Source of the DNA: Blastomussa wellsi
Taxonomy: Eukaryota > Cnidaria > Anthozoa > Scleractinia > Plerogyridae
NCBI GenBank assembly: GCA_947652115.1
Contig: OX393570.1
Span: forward strand, 16,621,614-16,685,613
Length of the DNA stretch: 64,000 nucleotides
Direction of reading: 5' to 3'
Within the stretch, counting starts at the first letter, position 1, and every line of letters starts with the position of its first letter. Below, one piece after another: positions 25,378-37,546 of this stretch. The notes under the pieces are model-generated. The model was not told the DNA's origin. It worked only from the letters and a program-made list of their open reading frames with translations, and ran no database searches. The translations under genes and the position numbers were made by a program.

Positions 25378-26242
25378 TGGTCTGCCTACTACTCCAGGAA
25401 TAAGACCGATTGCAATTATTCGTTACCTGTTAATTAACAAAAGGCGACATTCGGAACGTGTGTAAATTTTTCGGACAGGGAGGTTACCAGCCGCTCATTA
25501 GCCCGCAGGTGCCCGTATGCCTATGATTCCTTGATTAGCGCTAACTGCCTTTCGAACAACTGTGTCCTGGAAGTTATATGCTCAATTGGCACATAGAAAA
25601 AGCCATTTCTGCCCGCTTAATGTTGGCTAAACCTAAACCAAAAAAAGAAAGAACAAGCTAAGCTTACCAGTTTTTAGCCGAACTGCCAAGAACGAGGAGA
25701 CGAGACACTGTTCACATATCATAAATTTGGCAGCAAATTAAACCAGACATCGTAAGTGACCACTGAGACTCTACAATTGAAACAATGACTTTGTCTTGAA
25801 AACAATAGAAGCTGCTTGCAATAACAAACAAAAGTAGTTTTGGATGGCTGCTACACTACCCAGTGGTCAGAAGAAGACACCGTATTGCTGGCAAGAGATA
25901 GTTCTAATTTCCATCCATCCGCCTTGGATACTTCGCGGTCTCACACCGATGTTTCTGAGCATTAGCGAGGGATCTTGATACTTAGTTTTGTTTCACCATT
26001 TGCAGCTGTTACCCCTTTGGCATACCAAAGGTATTGGATCTTCAGATTGCCAAATCGGGAAGCAGTGGAAACATTAGATTAATAAAGTAATTGCATCGCA
26101 CGTCAGGATAGACTATGGCTTATACAAATGAATAGAGGGGGTAAGTTTCTAAAGAAACTGTGGTACTGCGTCGGTGGGAAGTATAACAATATAATTTGGT
26201 TTTATCAACTGGGTTGATAATGTCAATTGGCCACCGTAAAGA

Positions 26243-26290
26243 GATTCAAGAGCTGACGTTTCGAGCGTTAGCCCTTCGTCGGAGCGAATC
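26243..26290 (-). ncRNA. Hammerhead-ribozyme-like motif, left Penelope copy
   Basis: Read on the - strand: stem I GATTC...GAATC plus GCT/AGC; core CCGACGA; stem II GGGC-TAAC-GCTC; then GAAACGTC with a minimal stem III. This is the layout of the type I hammerheads known in Penelope-like elements. The core reads CCGACGA where CTGANGA is expected, a C at the invariant U4 position, so activity is doubtful. Confidence 0.6.
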
Positions 26291-26313
26291 AAGGAATTGT
26301 GCGTCGTGTGTTT

Positions 26314-26928
26314 TTATATACAGAAAGATGGAGCTTCGCTATTGGCTGGTGCCTGGTAACGTGAAAACTTCGGAATAAAATAGTTGAATGAAAAGCGTTC
26401 GTTGATACCGTGAGGATTAAGAGTGCCGATTTGAAAAATAAATTTTTGTTCTAGAGTTTTACGGCTTTCCGTGTTTCCTTGGTGAAGGGAAAGGCCGCAG
26501 ACTGCCATATGTTGCTTAGAATGATTTGGGAGATTGAAGTGTCTCGCGACCGGTTTCGATGCATTTTTGTCGTCTTTCTCTACGTCACGAAGGTGTTCTC
26601 GGAATCGGTCGCCAAGTCGTCTCCCTGTTTCGCCGATGTATAACTTTTTGCAAAGAGTGCAAGTTATACAGTAGATGGCATTGGCTGAGGTACAGGTGAA
26701 ATGATCAGTGATTTTGATAGATCGCTTGGGTCCCGATATTTTGTCAACGTTGTGAATGAAAGGGCATGTTTTGCATCGTGCGCGAGCGCATTTAAAAGTT
26801 CCGGGTTGATCACTAGTTTGGAATGCACTTCTGACTGAAAAGTTACCTATGTTTTTCTCGCGTTTAAATGAAATTAATGGAGATTCTACCAGTGTCGGGA
26901 TCATTTTGAAGTAATTTAAAGTTTTTGA
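26314..26928 (-). pseudogene. Penelope-like element GIY-YIG endonuclease, left fragment
   Basis: A 196-residue open frame. A Cys-rich linker (CARARCKTC...) resembles the zinc-finger-like linker of these elements; then CITCTLCKKLYIGETGRRLG gives the GIY-YIG signature, and GDRFREHL and NLPNHSK follow. The frame runs on past the point where the right copy has a stop (TAT here, TAA there). It is cut at its 5' side by the scaffold gap. The GIY-YIG nuclease nicks target DNA for retrotransposition in intact elements. Confidence 0.85.
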
Positions 26929-27128
26929 NNNNNNNNNNNNNNNNNNNNNNNNNNNNNNNNNNNNNNNNNNNNNNNNNNNNNNNNNNNNNNNNNNNNNNNN
27001 NNNNNNNNNNNNNNNNNNNNNNNNNNNNNNNNNNNNNNNNNNNNNNNNNNNNNNNNNNNNNNNNNNNNNNNNNNNNNNNNNNNNNNNNNNNNNNNNNNNN
27101 NNNNNNNNNNNNNNNNNNNNNNNNNNNN
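26929..27128. other. Scaffold gap of 200 N
   Basis: Exactly 200 unspecified bases, probably a placeholder of arbitrary size. It sits at the centre of an inverted repeat, a common cause of assembly failure. Open frames crossing it are meaningless. Confidence 0.99.
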
Positions 27129-27129
27129 C

Positions 27130-27447
27130 ACCCGTACCTCAGCCAATGCCATCTACTGTATAACTTGCACTCTTTGCAAAAAGTTATACATCGGCGAAAC
27201 AGGGAGACGACTTGGCGACCGATTCCGAGAACACCTTCGTGACGTAGAGAAAGACGACAAAAATGCATCGAAACCGGTCGCGAGACACTTCAATCTCCCA
27301 AATCATTCTAAGCAACATATGGCAGTCTGCGGCCTTTCCCTTCACCAAGGAGACACGGAAAGCCGTAAAACTCTAGAACAAAAATTTATTTTTCAAATCG
27401 GCACTCTTAATCCTCACGGTATCAACGAACGCTTTTCATTCAACTAA
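27130..27447 (+). pseudogene. Penelope-like element GIY-YIG endonuclease, right fragment
   Basis: About 105 residues from the gap edge to TAA at 27445-27447, nearly identical to the left fragment over CKKLYIGETGRRLGDRFREH and beyond, with NTES replaced by DTES. It starts at the gap, so the upstream part is unknown. Opposite orientation to the left copy. Confidence 0.82.
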
Positions 27448-27536
27448 TTTATTCCGAAGTTTTCACGTTACCAGGCACCAGCCAATAGCGAAGCTCCATC
27501 TTTCTGTATATAAAAACACACGACGCACAATTCCTT

Positions 27537-27584
27537 GATTCGCTCCGACGAAGGGCTAACGCTCGAAACGTCAGCTCTTGAATC
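27537..27584 (+). ncRNA. Hammerhead-ribozyme-like motif, right Penelope copy
   Basis: Same 48-nt motif as in the left copy and with the same core change (CCGACGA). Identical stems I and II and the GAAACGTC box. The shared change suggests it was present in the source element. Confidence 0.6.
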
Positions 27585-29074
27585 TCTTTACGGTGGCCAA
27601 TTGACATTATTAACCCAGTTGATAAAACCAAATTATATGGCTTATACAAAGCAGGGCGTAAATTTTAAGTTTTCAAGATAACCGCACTGTGAGTATTTTC
27701 ACGAATAGATCTTAGTAATCTAATTGATGAACGCTGCTCCTGTATGCTTTGTGACAGATGACACTTTTAGTTTTAAATTGATAATTTCTTTACAGTATTC
27801 CCAATGCACTCTACATTGTATTTTAATGTCGTATTATATTTTAAATTACTGTAGTTTTAGTTAGTATATTTTTAAGTAATTCTTATTGTATATATTGTGA
27901 ATGTTCATTTTTTAAAGTACTGTGTCCCCAATTAGTCACCTAGGAGCTAGATCCTCAACTGACAAGAATGAAGTATATATCATCATTATCATCACCATCA
28001 CATGAAAGAAAGACGGAAATAGTCGAAATGCACAGACTTACATGCACGGTTATTTTTTATACCATTCTACAACGTGACTTGGCAAGAATACAGGGATAAT
28101 ATGTTATCAACTTCATCGGTTTTGCGCAAGAGTCCGGTGAGATCACGTCTCAGAAAGCAAATGTTTAATGGGCCAACCGACAAAAAACATAGGATGTTTG
28201 CATCTACGAAGCACGAAAATGTGCTTTTAAAAAATTAATCTACCGCTTTTTAAATAACGACCATTTTAATAAATATAGGGTCAATTTTGACAAAAAAGCA
28301 AAATAACACTCCACTCCTGTTGATATTCAAGCCAGCATTTTCAGAAATCGAACAGAACGATTTTGCTAAGATTTTAACCAAATGTAATTGGATGCTATTC
28401 AATTTATTTCAGACCAAAGTCATCATACATCAGGCCTGGTGAACAAACGTTTTAATTGCATTCAGGAACTAATACGATTTTGTTGTATTTTAACACCTAA
28501 AAACTTCACCATAAATTTTTCCGAAATCGCTCTTATAAAAATTCTTCACATTTGGCAGACCTCAAGAAACGTATGTCAGGTTAAAGATCCAGGAAGGCTT
28601 TTCCAAAATTATACCTTGATGACAGGTTATTCGGTCACGATTAAAGTGGGGCATGACGTCACTACCTTGCTATGGTAACTCCGATCACGATAAAATGAAC
28701 TTCATCTGAAACTTCGATCTGTCTCTAGTGAAACTGGAACAATCGATTTTCTGTCGGATACTCTATGGTGGTGCACTAGCTGCCCAAAGTTGAAAGGTAT
28801 CGTCACTGAAAAATCCCATCGAGCCACCTTAAAAGGGGTTCGATTATAAAAGGTATTTTTTGGAGGGGGAAGGGAGCGGTGAGACGGGGGTTTTTGCATG
28901 TATAAAGATAAGAAGTGAAGGAGTAATTTTATATACACGCAGGAAAACGCAAACATAGCAAAACGTTTCAGCGTAAAAGCTGTAACTAACTACGTTAATT
29001 TGCATCGCGTTATTTATGCTAAAATCTCAGCACGGCAAACCGGACTGAAATTAAATTCACCTGTAATAAGGCTC

Positions 29075-32000
29075 TTAGAGGCGGGAATTAACTTTGAGGT
29101 TAATCCCGCCATCAATTATCAGAGTGATGTTTTGTTTAACTCGAGGCGGGATCACTGTGTCTGCCGCCAACTCAAGGCTGTATTTCTTCAGGATTCTTGC
29201 CAACATCAACTTCAACTCCATTTGTGCAAACCTCAACCCGATGCAATTTCGAGGGCCGGTTCCAAATGGCAGATACAAGTAAGGGTCACGTGATTTCTTC
29301 ATTTCAGGGGCAAACCTGTCTGGATCATATTTTTCTGGGTTGGGCCAGATGGTTGGGTCGCGGTGAATACTGTGGATAGGGATGTAGACGAATCCTCCTT
29401 TTGGAATTGTCAGGTCCTTAACCTTGCAGTCCTTTGTGCACTCACGCATGAGAAAGGCGACTGAAACGAATAATACTTGGTTTCAGTACCAAGTTAAAAA
29501 GAAACAGTTGGGAAGAGGAAAGAGTTTCAGCTCTGGCCAAACGGTCATTGACCTAGCTGGAATATCGGGAACAGCTCAAAGCTGTAGAACTCAAAACAAA
29601 CACGAAAAGCGAAGATGGGGCATGGACGGACAAAACGGGGCCGTAGAAGATTGGGTAAACTTGAAAACGTTTGCCACTGATTGGCGATTTGACCATAAAA
29701 AAACTTTAGCACCGGCACGACTACTCGCTTCTGAGACAAGAGGGCAGGGTCAATTTTGATTTGAAATCACATTATAACAACACCACAGTGAACGCAATTT
29801 ACGGTTTTTTTAAAGCGGAACATATTCTAGCTTCTATTCCCGGGGGGGGGGGGGGGGGGTACTCCTCGAAAAATTAAGTGGGAGTGTGCGGCCCGCTTCC
29901 CAAAACCCTTACCCCAATATACCCACAATATATACTGCAATATTCCCTACCCTATTTATGACCTGACCAAAAATTCGAAACCCTATTTATGACAAGACTC
30001 TCAAATCAAAACCCAGTTCAGACCAATGTTAAATTACCGTAAACATAATTTGTGAAGGCCTTTTGTTGATTTTCTTTTTTATAATGACGAAAAAAGTGGC
30101 TTCTTCTTAAAATCATACTCATATCAAGGCTAGACTGTAAAACCATACCCTATTTATGACCAAAATGGCCAAAATCAGCTAAAATTGATACCCTATTTAT
30201 GACCAAAACAGCTGAAAAACCATACCCTTTGGGGCCGTATATACCTATATAGCCCATATGAGGGAGTACCCCCCCGGACTACTATTCAGTTCTCATTAAA
30301 GCAATGTAGCTTATCTCATCTGCCCTACCGAGTGGGAATATTAGCACGATAAATAGATATCTTCAAAGAAAGTAAAGACCAAGGATTCCAAAATGTGGTT
30401 GTGAATCACATTAACTTGGCTGTGTCATTAATGACGTTCAGTTTTAGGTAAAATATCTTCACGGAGGGGAGTGCACCGTTTTGAGGTTGGCCAAAATAGT
30501 GGCCCCGATAACGAATACGTCGTATTAACGGCGTGGCTATAAGGCCTGATTTCACTGAACAACAATGTCGAACACCCCTAATACTGAACTGTAATAACTT
30601 TTGAAACAAAATCGTAGGTTAGTTTATGAGCCAGCCCAGATCTCAAAATTGGTTCGAGCCTCGTGCAGTGCATGCATGTGAAGTGCTCTGTCGTATTTAA
30701 TTAATCGTGAAAAAGTCTTACGCGAGACACCACTGCTGGTGGAAGACATATTCAACACCAGGCTAGCTGTCGAATCCAAAAAGCGACAAGCCTTCGATCA
30801 CAGCTTTGATATACGATCTAAAAGGACCCTTAGGAAAGGCGCAGTGGCCTAATGGATCATGCGTTGCAGTCCTGATCGAGAAATCCAGGTTGGAGCCACT
30901 GCGTTTGTGTCCTTGGGCAAGACACTTTTCTCTCACGTTGCCTCTTTTCAACCAGGTGTAAGAATGGGTACCGGGGAACTTAATGCTGGAGAGGGGCGGA
31001 GGTAAACCTGCGATAGACTAGCATCCCATCAAGGAGGAAGTAGAAATACTCCTACTGATGAGTCGCTTCTTGCTACCGAAACAATGATACGCTATGGCCT
31101 GATGGGCTACTTGGCTCGTGTACAGGCTTTGTGATTTTAGAATAATGGCGCGATAGCTTCAAAATGCACAAAGGTTTTTTGAATTTATGTTTACCATATA
31201 AAGGATATACTTAAACAATCAGTGACACTGAGAGAAAGACAATTCTCTTCAGTTCGTTCATGTTGGACAAACCCTCCTTCGGGAAGGCCAGGGACAACGG
31301 TAAGTAATAGCTGTAGCTATCAAACTTAATTTTGCCAATGTTTGCTTTTATATGCTTTAATAAGGAATAAGATATATTCCAACCTTTTATCCAGTACGCG
31401 AAGGTCTGCGAGCCCTGCCCTCGCCCCATAAACTGTGTTTTGATACTTACCAACTGGGTGGAGTCGTAGTGTCTCAGAAATGACCATGTCAAGGTAAGGG
31501 AGATCCCGAACTGTGTCGTAGGACGGTATTTCGTCCTCATCAGTCCACACGCTATCAATTTCACGATGAAGCTTTTCCTGTACCTCAGGGTTTGAAGCTA
31601 TAAAGTAAGTTGTCAGACTTAAGGTGACGCTCGTCGTGTCAGAGCCAGCGACCAAGAAACCGATGGATTGGGCAGCGATTTCATCATCACTGAGACCTTT
31701 GCCTCGTGTCTCGGCGTTTAACATGAGCTCCAGTAAATTCTGAAGAAAAGAAAATCATCGGGATGAGTCAAGTCAAGTCCAGTAACAAGTCACTCGGTAA
31801 AAAAACATCAGGCATATAACTAAATATAAAAATCTAAGCCATTCATATAATACATGGCAATAGACACACGACTCTCCAGTGAAGATTTAGGAACAAAATC
31901 CTTACAGCTGGTCTTGAACTAGTTGATGATAACACTACGCACACCTACGCTTTTCGATTGGCAAGCGTCAGAAAACGAAGGCTTTGCGGCCCTTATTGTT

Positions 32001-35000
32001 CGTTCCTTTGGGAACACCATGATCCGATCCTACTTTGGTACCAAACGTTCACGTTTGGCCTCAATACTTAACTTTGCGGTCACAAATAACCTTAGGGTGC
32101 GTTCCTTTCGAATGATCTGGGTCAAAATCAGGATCGGTGATCCGAAATCACTGGAATCATGGTGCATCAAGGAACCGTCAAGTCCTTGCCCAAGGTGGAT
32201 TGATCTGTTTCTTTAATGCACCATGATCCGACCATGATTTTGGATCATATATCTCGATCTACCTCATTTGGTACTTTTGAAGACACTTTTGGCATTAATA
32301 TTTGTATTTTACAATTTATAAGACTAACTGAATAAATCGTGAGATATTTCTACCTTTTCCGTACCCTCAGCTTTTTCCTTTGTTGTTTTGATCACTTGGT
32401 CGGCGACATTCTTAATGCCTTGAAAATTTTTAAACAACCACGGAGATAAAAGTTTCAGCATTTTGGTTCCATATGGAAGAAGCAGACCTAAAGCAATTAC
32501 TGTCAGTGCTACCGGGCCAAACCGAAGGGCGTCACGGACTTGGATCATGACAGGATCGTCTGGATTAGTTTGGCATTCTGATTGGACACCAAAGGCAGTC
32601 GACAAGATGACGTCAAATGTTAGTGTTCGTATAAAACTTGAGGAGAAACAAGACAACAAAGCTATGTTATTTTTGAAGACAAATGTCCAATCTTCAATAT
32701 CTAATGATCATGATGGAGCGAAATTATTTTTGCCTCTCGCGCAGTCGTTTTTAGGGGATCGCGTCTCATGTTTATATTATCTAATGATCGAGCAAAATTA
32801 TTTTTCTGAGCGTCATAATCAATTGATATATAGCGAGCGACCGAGCGAACAAACAAGCAATCATAAAAGTAAATCAATCAATCGATCAATTAGTGCAGCC
32901 CGTATGTCTTTCTGTCGGTGTGTCGATCGGTTTGTCTGTCTTTTAGTCACCCACTTATATTCACTTACTCATGAATATCTACGCTTTCATCTCGATCGGC
33001 CACTTTTGCCAGTTTCTCCATGAAGATGTCACATGCCTGGTTCATTAGAGGCACCATCCTCTTCATTTTCAAAGCACTGAAAGAAGGCGAGAGTGTGTTT
33101 CGAAGACGTCGCCATTTTTCTCCCTTTACTACACTCAGTAAATTGTTCAGCGGTGGTGGAAACTCAAGCAAATCCTGAAAAAATGTAACTAAAAGTTGTC
33201 CGTCAGAACTCATAAACCTAGGGTTAGATCGCCCAATCAAGAAGGAAGTACAACAAGGTGGAATATATATTTGGTATTGTTCAGAAACGTGTCGAAAGCT
33301 CTCCATCGACACCTTCGTTGTGGAATGGCTTTTTCCGTTCGTCAAATCATAAATAAAAAAAGAAACGATGGGATAACGTGCAATGTACGATCGATAGCGA
33401 TCCTGAGGTGCGGGTGGAGTATCTGCAGATTACTTCATCCATAGCTACAATGAACATCGTGACATCGACGTCTTTGAAAAGCATCGTTTCATTCGTCCAC
33501 ACCGTAACAGGAAAACGAAGTTTTAAATTAGTAGAACTCACTATAGACACCGTCTAGGAACCGCAACATTAATTTGGTGAAGTAAAAAGTATGCCTTTTC
33601 AAAGGAAAACGCACTTGTGGACGTGTGGACAGAACAAAAAATTGTTCGGTACGTCGGTGGTCCTAATAGAATCTATGCAAGATGTAACGCGAGGATGACG
33701 ATGACTAACAAAATTTTATTGCTTGCGCAAGCCCACTATGTTCACGAAACGAAATTCGAAAACAGCTCCTTAGAGCAAAAGTTTTCGTACATTTTTTTGT
33801 CAGTGCGTGAGCGGACAGAACTCTGCAAATCCTGCAATCGGATTGGTTCTGAGAGGGATTACCCCCGCTCACACTGCGATTACATCCGGGTCGCAGCATA
33901 CACGAGCGAACTTATTCAACTGTTGCACTTTGGAAGGGAAATTAAAGGCCTTAAAGTTCTCCATTAGGCGAATATCCTTTCACTTTATTGATAAAAAACA
34001 GCCGTAGTTTGTCGATCGTTGTTGTGGGTTTCACGCTGACGTTTTCGTTTAACTGCAAAAAGCTGGTTTTATGTTTCTATTACTCATTCAAAAGGCCTTA
34101 ATTCTCTGCAAATTTTCTTGCAAAACCAATCACTGTTTAACACTATTCAAGAAGATGAAGAGTAAGTCTCTCATAGTAAGTCTCGCAATATTGTAACATG
34201 CAGGCTCTAAAAAAATTGTACGAAAAAAACCGGTTATTACGGGGTAAATCCAAATGGAACGGCTCATTCCGGTGGAGTTGTTTCGGGAAAAATGTAATAC
34301 CTTCCGAGGTAAAATCATCTCTGTTTTAAGCTAGTTTAAACAAGGACGCTGAGTACATTTTCGCTCAAGTCTTCACAATAACTGAGATCGATTGAAAAAA
34401 TAAAACTAAATTCACTGTAATATGGTAGAATTCCCATTTTTCAAAGCGCCAAGGGTACTATCACTCGACGATTCATCTGGCTTTTTAACACGACCACAGG
34501 GTCATCACTTGTCAGAGTCCGCACGATGTTGGCGTACTGTAATCAAGAGGCAAACTGCGCATGTTTCTGAAAGCGGTTTACCAAGCCCGCAGTCCTTTTG
34601 ACCAACAATATCCGTTCCCAGTGCTCGAGCCCAATAACACACAAGTTATCCTACGAGCCGTGAAACTAAATTCCACGTGCAGCTGCGGAGGGCAAAATAA
34701 CCCACCAGGTCGGTTTTCACCAGTCTGTTACACAGGGATGTTAAATTTGTATAGAACGTTTTGGAAAATAACCCGCGAACGTTATTAACGGTACACCGCA
34801 TTGAGCTCAGACTTTAAAATTGTTCGCTTGTGTAACTGAATTGTTTCCAGTTTAGCTTAGCAATGTACTTGTTCGTAAGCTGCTATAATTTTTCTTCGTG
34901 CAATTTTTTACTGAGTTGCCTTTCTAGCAGTGGCGATGGAATCCCAGAAATATGGAAATATTTAGCAACCTAGTTAAAATACAGAACCTTCAAATTGCGG

Positions 35001-35815
35001 ACCCTGATAATTACGCGTCCAAAGTTGTGACAGAAGTCACGCACGCCTGCAACATGACAATATTGCCACCAACCATAACAAATGAACAAGGACGTGAAAA
35101 AATAAACTTCAAATGAAGGGTAGTATTTTTTACATTGAAGAAGAGAAAGAGAAAACAATGAGAGATAAGGGAAGACAAAATTATTAAAGGATAATCATGA
35201 ATTTATGAACTTCTATTAATACAATGAATGGCTATACCAACAAACGAGAGATCATATCGGGCTCATCCTCGGTGTAAAAACCTGTTAAACTCACAAGTGA
35301 CGGAAAACGAAGAACCTCAAAACAATATAGAACAGAAAATCAATAGCTCACAAACAAAGAAAAAGTTACATGTTTTTACACCGAGGTAATCCCTCATATC
35401 GAATCATAATTAATTAAAACGAAGATGATGCAGATATAATGACGAATACGGAGAAAATTATAGAAGGACGTACCGGTCGGTCGATAAAAGAATCGAAATC
35501 TTTGACCAGGATCTGTTTTATCATCTCTGGGTCCGCTACACCGAAGGAAACTGTCACGCTACTCATAACAAATAGCTTTCCATACTTCTTGTAATACCGG
35601 TCAAAGATGACATGAATTTCTCCTTTGGACCTGATTGAATCTGGCAAGCGGTTTATAAACGGCCAAGGCTTTGGTCCTGGTATATGGCTGTAAGGTCTGA
35701 GTTGACGGGAATGTTTTGTTCCAAAGTGAAACAGAACAACTCCAACAATCGAAGCAATGGCAAACGTAAACCAGTGCTCGATGAGAATTTCCACCATTTC
35801 AGTTACGAAATCCAT
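29075..35815 (-). CDS. Cytochrome P450, clan 3, copy 2
   Basis: Exons 35474-35815, 32969-33174, 32354-32636, 31451-31739, 29075-29460; same sizes and phases as copy 1, 501 aa, no disruption. I-helix reads VAGSDTTS (LAGSDTTS in copy 1); ETLR, PDRF and FGTGPRNCIG with the haem cysteine are intact. Differences from copy 1 are few: exon 1 QLRP, SIRSKGEIHVIF; exon 4 V before AGSD and DEI for DEM; exon 5 KQNI and VNSRL. Exons 2 and 3 encode identical residues. An in-frame TAA directly before the ATG fixes the start. Substrate unknown; recent paralogue, likely similar or redundant in function. Confidence 0.93.
29836..30281. mobile_element. G-run/C-run repeat, unit 2 copy
   Basis: Orthologous to the element at 16851-17290: same position in P450 intron 4, same ends, same internal CCCTATTTATGACC repeats. 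Differs mainly in the length of the G run. Confidence 0.75.
30838..31140 (+). mobile_element. tRNA-derived SINE-like element, unit 2 copy
   Basis: Fullest of the three unit copies. It has the tRNA-like head, the CCTTGGGCAAGACACTTT body and the tail GGCCTGATGGGCTACTTGGC then GTGTACAGGCTTTG. Lies in P450 intron 4 and predates the duplication. Confidence 0.6.
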
Positions 35816-36598
35816 TTACGTCTCACGTGGTAATATCTGATCGAATTTTCACCCCAGTTCTTCGGTAAAATGCAGAAATGTCAAAATAAATTGCATTCTT
35901 CGGTAAAATGCAGAAATTTCAAGCCAAAATTGCATGCAGCGTCAGCGAGATTATATTTCGGGAAAGGTGATGTCAACCCCGGATGTTAATTACATGCAAC
36001 GACAATGCACTTCGGGGGTAAAGTCATATGGCAGTCACGCAAACTTGTTTTAGGGATATCCTATTGGACGAATTATTTCGGACAAAAGTGAAGCAAATAT
36101 GAAAACACACTAAAAAGGTCAGCCAAATATCTGTTTGTCACCATACGCTTGAGGAAAAAAACCAGAAAATTAAAGGATTGACGAGCCAATGCAAATTAGG
36201 CTGTAGCATTCTCACCTCATTTCTAACTTAGTAACCCCAGGGGGAGAGGGGTACTACCATAAATTTCGGATATGTGTGTGTGTGCGCGCATTCCGCGAAG
36301 GTTCTTAAACCCTGACCCTATTCCCGGGCCTATTTAAGGCCCCAACACGAAAAATGACACCCTATAAAAAAAAACACGAATAAACTAAGAAAGGTGGGAA
36401 CGGGTCAAGCCAACTCGTTTCTATAACGTTAATACTCTTAACGGATTGTTCAGATTAAATAGACTGGTTCTTTTTCGTTTCACTTGCCGTTTACGTACTG
36501 CTTGACTAAACAATTTCCATACCCTATCTAAGGATCGGACTAGGAACAAGGCCAAAAGGGGGAGAAAATGGGGGAGAACAATCTGAATGGCGATCAAG

Positions 36599-36622
36599 TT
36601 AACCCTTTCCTGCCCAAGCGTG

Positions 36623-36669
<47 letters not shown>

Positions 36670-36736
36670 AGGGAGACCCCTTGGGCAGTAAAGGGTTAAA
36701 AAACCATCTCCCTTAACCCTTTCCTGCCCAAGCGTG

Positions 36737-36783
<47 letters not shown>

Positions 36784-36850
36784 AGGGAGACCCCTTGGGC
36801 AGTAAAGGGTTAAAAAACCATCTCCCTTAACCCTTTCCTGCCCAAGCGTG

Positions 36851-36897
<47 letters not shown>

Positions 36898-36927
36898 AGG
36901 GAGACCCCTTGGGCAGTAAAGGGTTAA
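36599..36927. mobile_element. piggyBac-like MITE, triplicated in tandem within a TTAA site
   Basis: Three copies with a 114-bp period start at 36599, 36713 and 36827. Each runs from TTAACCCTTTCCTGCCCAAG to its inverted partner CTTGGGCAGTAAAGGGTTAA; copies are joined by a short AAAACCATCTCCC spacer. Unit 1 has the empty site CAAGTTAATAGC near 12560, so the insert is bounded by duplicated TTAA. TTAA target plus CCC ends is the piggyBac signature. Confidence 0.85.
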
Positions 36928-37429
36928 TAGCTCTAGTATTTGCGTATTTCTGGCAAAATTTTCAGAGTGAACGGTGGACCTTCTTTACCTGCACAATGCA
37001 TAAATTCCCATCGGGATTGGTTCTTTCACGCACAGGAAACCCAAGCCCTTATTTAATGCTTCAGAACGTTGCTGTCTTATTTCGTTTTGAAAAGAATTCG
37101 CATTCGAGGTAAACTGGTTTCTCCCAGTTATTTCACAATTTTTAATCGTTTCGAGCGCGCTCTCGGAAATTAAAAGGCACATAAAGACTAATTAACCTTC
37201 TCGATTTTCAGCTAACAGTCAGTAACACCATTTTATAGTGGTGTAAACCCAAACTCACTCCTACGGACAATTAATAGTCAGTACATGTAAATTTGAGACA
37301 TAAATTGGAGACTTCGATATGGCGAAACAAAAAAAGAAAAAAGAAAAAGCTAGGGTTGTGAGCATTTTGAGTCAACTGTGACATAGTCAAAGGGCTCCAA
37401 ATATAAGAATTATCAGGTCATGTATTTAC

Positions 37430-37546
37430 CTTCAATTTCACTTGTCTCCACTCAAACCAGTGCTTGTATACCATGTGCAATAACAAAACGGCAAGACAGA
37501 CTAACGAAAGCAATTTTCTCAGTCTCCTTCGTGTTTTAAACATCAT
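37430..37546 (-). pseudogene. Orphan copy of UGM exon 1 (frameshifted, unit 3)
   Basis: Same anchor as the functional exon (MMFKTRRRLRKLLSLVCLAV). A 4-nt deletion after HWFE changes the reading frame and brings the donor to phase 0, so it no longer joins in frame to the UGM catalytic exon. The donor site itself is kept. Most likely a decaying relic. Confidence 0.75.

Larger units (their letters stand above)
26129..27635. mobile_element. Penelope-like retroelement fragments in inverted arrangement
   Basis: Two partial copies face each other across the gap, 5' ends inward and 3' ends outward. Each encodes the C-terminal GIY-YIG endonuclease of Penelope-like elements and carries a hammerhead-like motif near its 3' end. 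A 15-bp direct repeat, TATGGCTTATACAAA, flanks the block (26114-26128 and 27636-27650) and occurs once at the empty sites in units 1 and 3, so this is a target-site duplication. The reverse transcriptase is not visible; it is either in the gap or lost by 5' truncation. Confidence 0.85.
23748..36579. repeat. Segmental duplication, unit 2
   Basis: Second direct unit, co-linear with unit 1. Extra DNA includes a 183-bp MITE and a ~1.5-kb Penelope-like insertion with the scaffold gap. It lacks 14 bp (CGATCAAGTTAATA) near its left end compared with unit 1. Confidence 0.9.

Noticed and set aside
26925..27242. Open frames running through the N gap
   Set aside because: Unknown bases cannot support a frame; only the flanking Penelope fragments are kept.
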